NCBI GenBank assembly: GCA_034440575.1
Contig: JAOTOL010001272.1
Coordinates: forward strand, 157,501-221,500
Source: Imbricaverruca yamaguchii
Lineage: Eukaryota > Arthropoda > Thecostraca > Neoverrucidae
Direction of reading: 5' to 3'
DNA length: 64,000 nt
This document shows positions 61,024 through 64,000 of the stretch, piece by piece. The position numbers were made by a program, and so were the translations under genes. Below the pieces are notes generated by a model. That model did not search any database, was not told the origin of the DNA, and saw only the letters and a program-made list of their open reading frames with translations. How positions within the stretch are numbered: position 1 is the first letter of the stretch; each line of letters begins with the position of its first letter.

Positions 61024-61382
61024 ACGATACCTCGAAGCAAACCATCTGCCTATGGGGGATTTCACATGCCACACTATTTGATGGTGTTAACGAGAACAAT
61101 ATACCGATGTTCCCCACAACTAAATGTTCGGTTGTTGCTGGAGATGTGATGCTGGTGACCGCTGACGAGGAAATCACCCTTCTATTCTGTCATGCTACTG
61201 TGTCATCTATTGTATCAGAATATTACTCATTCCTTGCTGAACCTGCGATTCACTGCGAAGTTCAACGCGTTTTTGTACTACGTGCAACTGTGCAACGTAT
61301 GCATCAACGATCGTGTGTCAGTGCTCCAGAAAGTGTCGGTGCCCCAGAAAGTTCAGGCAGTAAAAGACTAAAGGGTTTGTGA
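61024..61382 (+). CDS. Candidate terminal exon of unrecognised gene (ID1 right arm)
   Basis: A TTTACCATTTTCAG acceptor (ending 61023) precedes an open frame to TGA at 61380-61382: DTSKQTICLWG, FDGVNENNIPMFP, LLFCHATV, SEYYSFLAEPAIHCEVQ, FVLRATV, and a Ser/Gly-rich tail ending KRLKGL. The inverted copy at 49075-49343 keeps the frame over about 85 codons, with one codon-sized indel. It does not resemble a transposase I know. AATAAA is present downstream in the plus direction only weakly (GAAATAAATC at about 61412). Confidence 0.5.
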
Positions 61383-61745
61383 TGCACCGCATTGAATAGT
61401 CGGCCGGATTGAAATAAATCATCGTGATGAGTTTTGTTGCTTTAACTATTTCTATATCGGCTGAATTGGATATTCGTTTCAATAAATTGTTCCCACCGAA
61501 CTCGCTGGTTTCACTGCGGAATGTTTCGACGGAGTGAAGCTTCATCCGATATGCACAATATTGGGTGATAAAAACAGGTACATGATGACGATGCTGAACA
61601 GTAGTCCACCTGCAGTCTGTATCATACCAGGAGTCAAAGTCTGCACTGGTCTGTACCAGGTTCGAAGTCTGAACTACCGCACTAACGAAGCCTAATGCTA
61701 AATTGGTATAGAACTAGTTGTTGATAAATTGGAAACCGTCACACA

Positions 61746-61756
61746 CACTATATATA

Positions 61757-61816
<60 letters not shown>
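61746..61816. repeat. (AT)n microsatellite in ID1 right arm
   Basis: Nearly pure AT dinucleotides at the position mirrored by 48286-48324. Confidence 0.97.
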
Positions 61817-61820
<4 letters not shown>

Positions 61821-61837
61821 CATAGCCGAACCGTACC

Positions 61838-62095
61838 CCAGAGGTGCTGGTTTTTTGTCGTGTGAAAAATCTAGAACCTTGGGGGTGCCAAATCGCAAGC
61901 ACCCCATGGGTACTCATTTCAAGCACCCTGCTACTAAATATAGCCCAATGAAAAGGTGCTAGCTATAAGCACCATGCTTATATTTAGGACCTGAAATTTT
62001 GCGATGTGATGCCAACTCCAGAAAGGTGCTTAGTTCAAGCAGGCCTGTGGTGCTGGAATTTGACATCTGAAGTAGCACCCAAGGGGTGCTAATAA
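61838..62095. repeat. AGCACC/GGTGCT motif cluster, ID1 right end
   Basis: Mirror of 47815-48130, including CAAGCACCCCATGGGT, AGGTGCTAGCTATAAGCACC and GCACCCAAGGGGTGC. Two further ATGGTGCTTGTTA phrases lie outside the terminus at 62308-62342. Confidence 0.6.
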
Positions 62096-62109
62096 CTTTT
62101 TACAGTGTA

Positions 62110-63520
62110 CCTAGGTGTTAACTGTGAGCAACCATAGGGCGTTCAATGTCCCGCCAAAAAAGCGAACTGTAATAGTGCTAGATATAAGCAGTTAAGTTAT
62201 TCTGGACTGCTTGACACAACACACATGGCTGCTAGGATCAAGCATCCTCATTATTGCAGTCTAGCATCTGCAGGCTATAATTGGCCCCTTCCAGCCGAAT
62301 AGTACACATGGTGCTTGTTATTGCTTGAATGGTGCTTGTTACTAGCATCCTTAGCGAACAGCATTGTTGGAAGGAGCCATTTAGCATGCAACCTTTGCGT
62401 AAGCGAAGTGCTGGCCTTATTTGTCAGCCACAAAGTGGTGTTTGATCAGCTTCACGTTTTGGGGACTGAAATATTACATGCTTCCTTCTTTAGTCTAAAC
62501 TATTTCTGCAAGTGCACAGCAATGTGTACTCATCCACCGGTTGTACCTAACATACTTATCCATGTAATCATCTAGGGCTAAATCACCTTCACTCTCTTCC
62601 CCTGATTTGTCCGCGAGGAGATTCCTTGCCGAGAGCGAGGAGTAAGTTCACCTGGGCACCATTCGTCCTCACCAGGGCAGACTTCACAGCTGTGCATCAT
62701 GCAATCACAGTTTTCAGTGTGTCGCATGCACATGCATGCCAAATACAGAGTGATCGAAGGAGGTTACGGCATTTGAGTCCGGGAAGGCCGAGAGCGGATA
62801 TGAGCAGTTTTGTGTTTTGATGATAGGTGCACATGCACACCGAATGCGTCCCACTGCTGCCTGCCAAGACGCAATGCCTCGGATGAAGGGCAGCAAAGGT
62901 TAAGAAGCCGGTGCGAGTCTTTTCAGAGTTTAAAAAAAAAATATATATCATATATCTCACACAAATTTTTCAAAGCAAACCTTTTCTGAATTCTCCCTTT
63001 GGTTCCATCAGCCTGTCGCATCGTGACACTGTCGGTCTTGACGAGACACATTCGGCCGATCTGATCAGACTCATAAAATAGCTTTACTTTCACCTTGACT
63101 GCGCTCGTCACGATAAGAAATTTCCTCGCTTCACGGGCAGCATGTTCAACGAGAGTGAGTAGTGAGCACTGGGCACCCAAACTCGGTGCCATCCCGTGTT
63201 TGTGCCCTTCGTGATGTTTCGCTACATTCGTATATTTTTTTATTTTCGCGATGTAATAAATGGTTGTGCACATGGATTCTCGGTTATCGGAATGTGATTG
63301 CTATAATGTGGATGCTTCTCTCTCCTTGTAATCCATGGCAAGGCAAAACTCAAACCATCTACTACCACCACAATTTGGAAGCCCAATATAAATATGCATG
63401 CATGTTTACAGAGTATCTTGCTTTCTTTCATCAGTAGCACAGGACATATGGAAAAGTTTTTGAATGAATTGAAACATTGCTAAGGGGGTAACATTGCGAA
63501 GGAAGCAAAGGGCAGTATGT
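62110..63520. other. Unassigned interval
   Basis: No gene or repeat family recognised beyond short frames of 60-116 codons. Confidence 0.3.
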
Positions 63521-63521
63521 A

Positions 63522-63672
63522 ATGGATATCAATGTGAATGGAATAATTATAATTGGTGTGCCACAGGGCTCCGTCATACCTTTTCTATTTACATTCTTCG
63601 TGAGCAATATTGAGATTACACTGAGGAATAGGCTGCTCAAAATTGTTCATCATATCAAACTCGTAGCAATGG
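63522..63672 (+). mobile_element. Short non-LTR reverse transcriptase remnant
   Basis: GVPQGSVIPFLFTFFVSNIE corresponds to the GVPQGSVLGPLLF-type motif of LINE polymerases. The catalytic FADD position downstream reads IVHHIKL, so it is inactivated. Too short to place in a clade, but closer in wording to LINE-A than to LINE-B. Confidence 0.6.
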
Positions 63673-64000
63673 CTACGAGGCCAGTCCTCTGTATGTGCCC
63701 GGCCGGTCTGCCGGTCGGCCAGTCCGCGGCCTTTTCGCTGTCAGCCGGCCGGCCGACCAGAGACGCTGCCCGGTGCGCTTATCGGTGGGATGTGGGTTAT
63801 CAGCGATAAATAACACACATGCCAAATCGGACGCACCAGGGTATGAGATGGAGAAGGCAGGCTTCAGCAGGGGAAGGGGTGGGCGCAACGATAATGTGCA
63901 CATTATGCCACGTTTGCCACTGGCACCTGTTGACATAAAACGAAGACACAGCATCACGATTTCACCGTGAGGGCTTCGCTGGGTCCTCTAGCGGACAACT
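63673..64000. other. Unassigned GC-rich end
   Basis: Rich in GGCCGG-type sequence at 63700-63770; no gene recognised. Confidence 0.3.

Overview
This window looks like repeat-dominated DNA from an invertebrate metazoan. The evidence is non-LTR retrotransposon fragments of at least three lineages, TTAA-flanked non-autonomous DNA transposons, tRNA-like SINE pieces, very long microsatellites, spliced candidate exons with GT/AG borders, and no compact operons or bacterial genes. The phylum cannot be fixed from the sequence. Nearly all long open frames are by-products of tandem repeats whose period keeps frames open. Only one ORF (22596-23543, in a CpG-rich island) and a few candidate exons (59.3-61.4 kb and their inverted copies near 49.1-51.9 kb) look like host-type or element-encoded coding sequence.

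Layout. 0-6 kb: a dispersed repeat (family C), the first copy of a TTAA-flanked element (family A), a 29-bp GC-rich minisatellite, GGTCAC and ACCAACACGAG-type repeats. 6-9.5 kb: a decayed Jockey-like LINE endonuclease, a truncated family A copy, and a 177-bp satellite. 10.4-18.7 kb: a degenerate short minisatellite, family A copies 3 and 4, a 1.7-kb composite microsatellite and a 51-bp minisatellite. 19-25 kb: family C copy 2, then the CpG-rich gene candidate with two TGACGTCA sites upstream, then a (CA)n/(GCAC)n/(GACA)n block. 25.9-30.5 kb: a broken transposase-like gene and three more tandem arrays. 31.5-34.7 kb: family B (perfect 18-bp terminal inverted repeats) with a family A copy nested in it, then family C copy 3 carrying a 53-bp array. 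35-37 kb: a LINE reverse transcriptase with stop codons.

The right half is built from inverted duplications. ID2 (39.8-43.7 kb) and ID1 (47.8-62.1 kb) are each bounded by CACTG-like termini and a TA dinucleotide; ID3 (52.5-54.9 kb) lies inside the ID1 spacer. Single transposon copies sit in only one arm of ID1 and ID2, so the other arm preserves the pre-insertion site. This gives in-window proof that families A and B insert at TTAA. ID1 arms contain candidate exons of an unrecognised protein with an in-frame 3-nt indel between copies.

No gene set forms a pathway here. What the window shows is transposon biology: TTAA-targeting short elements, LINE remnants, palindromic duplications, and tandem arrays that sometimes arise within dispersed repeats.
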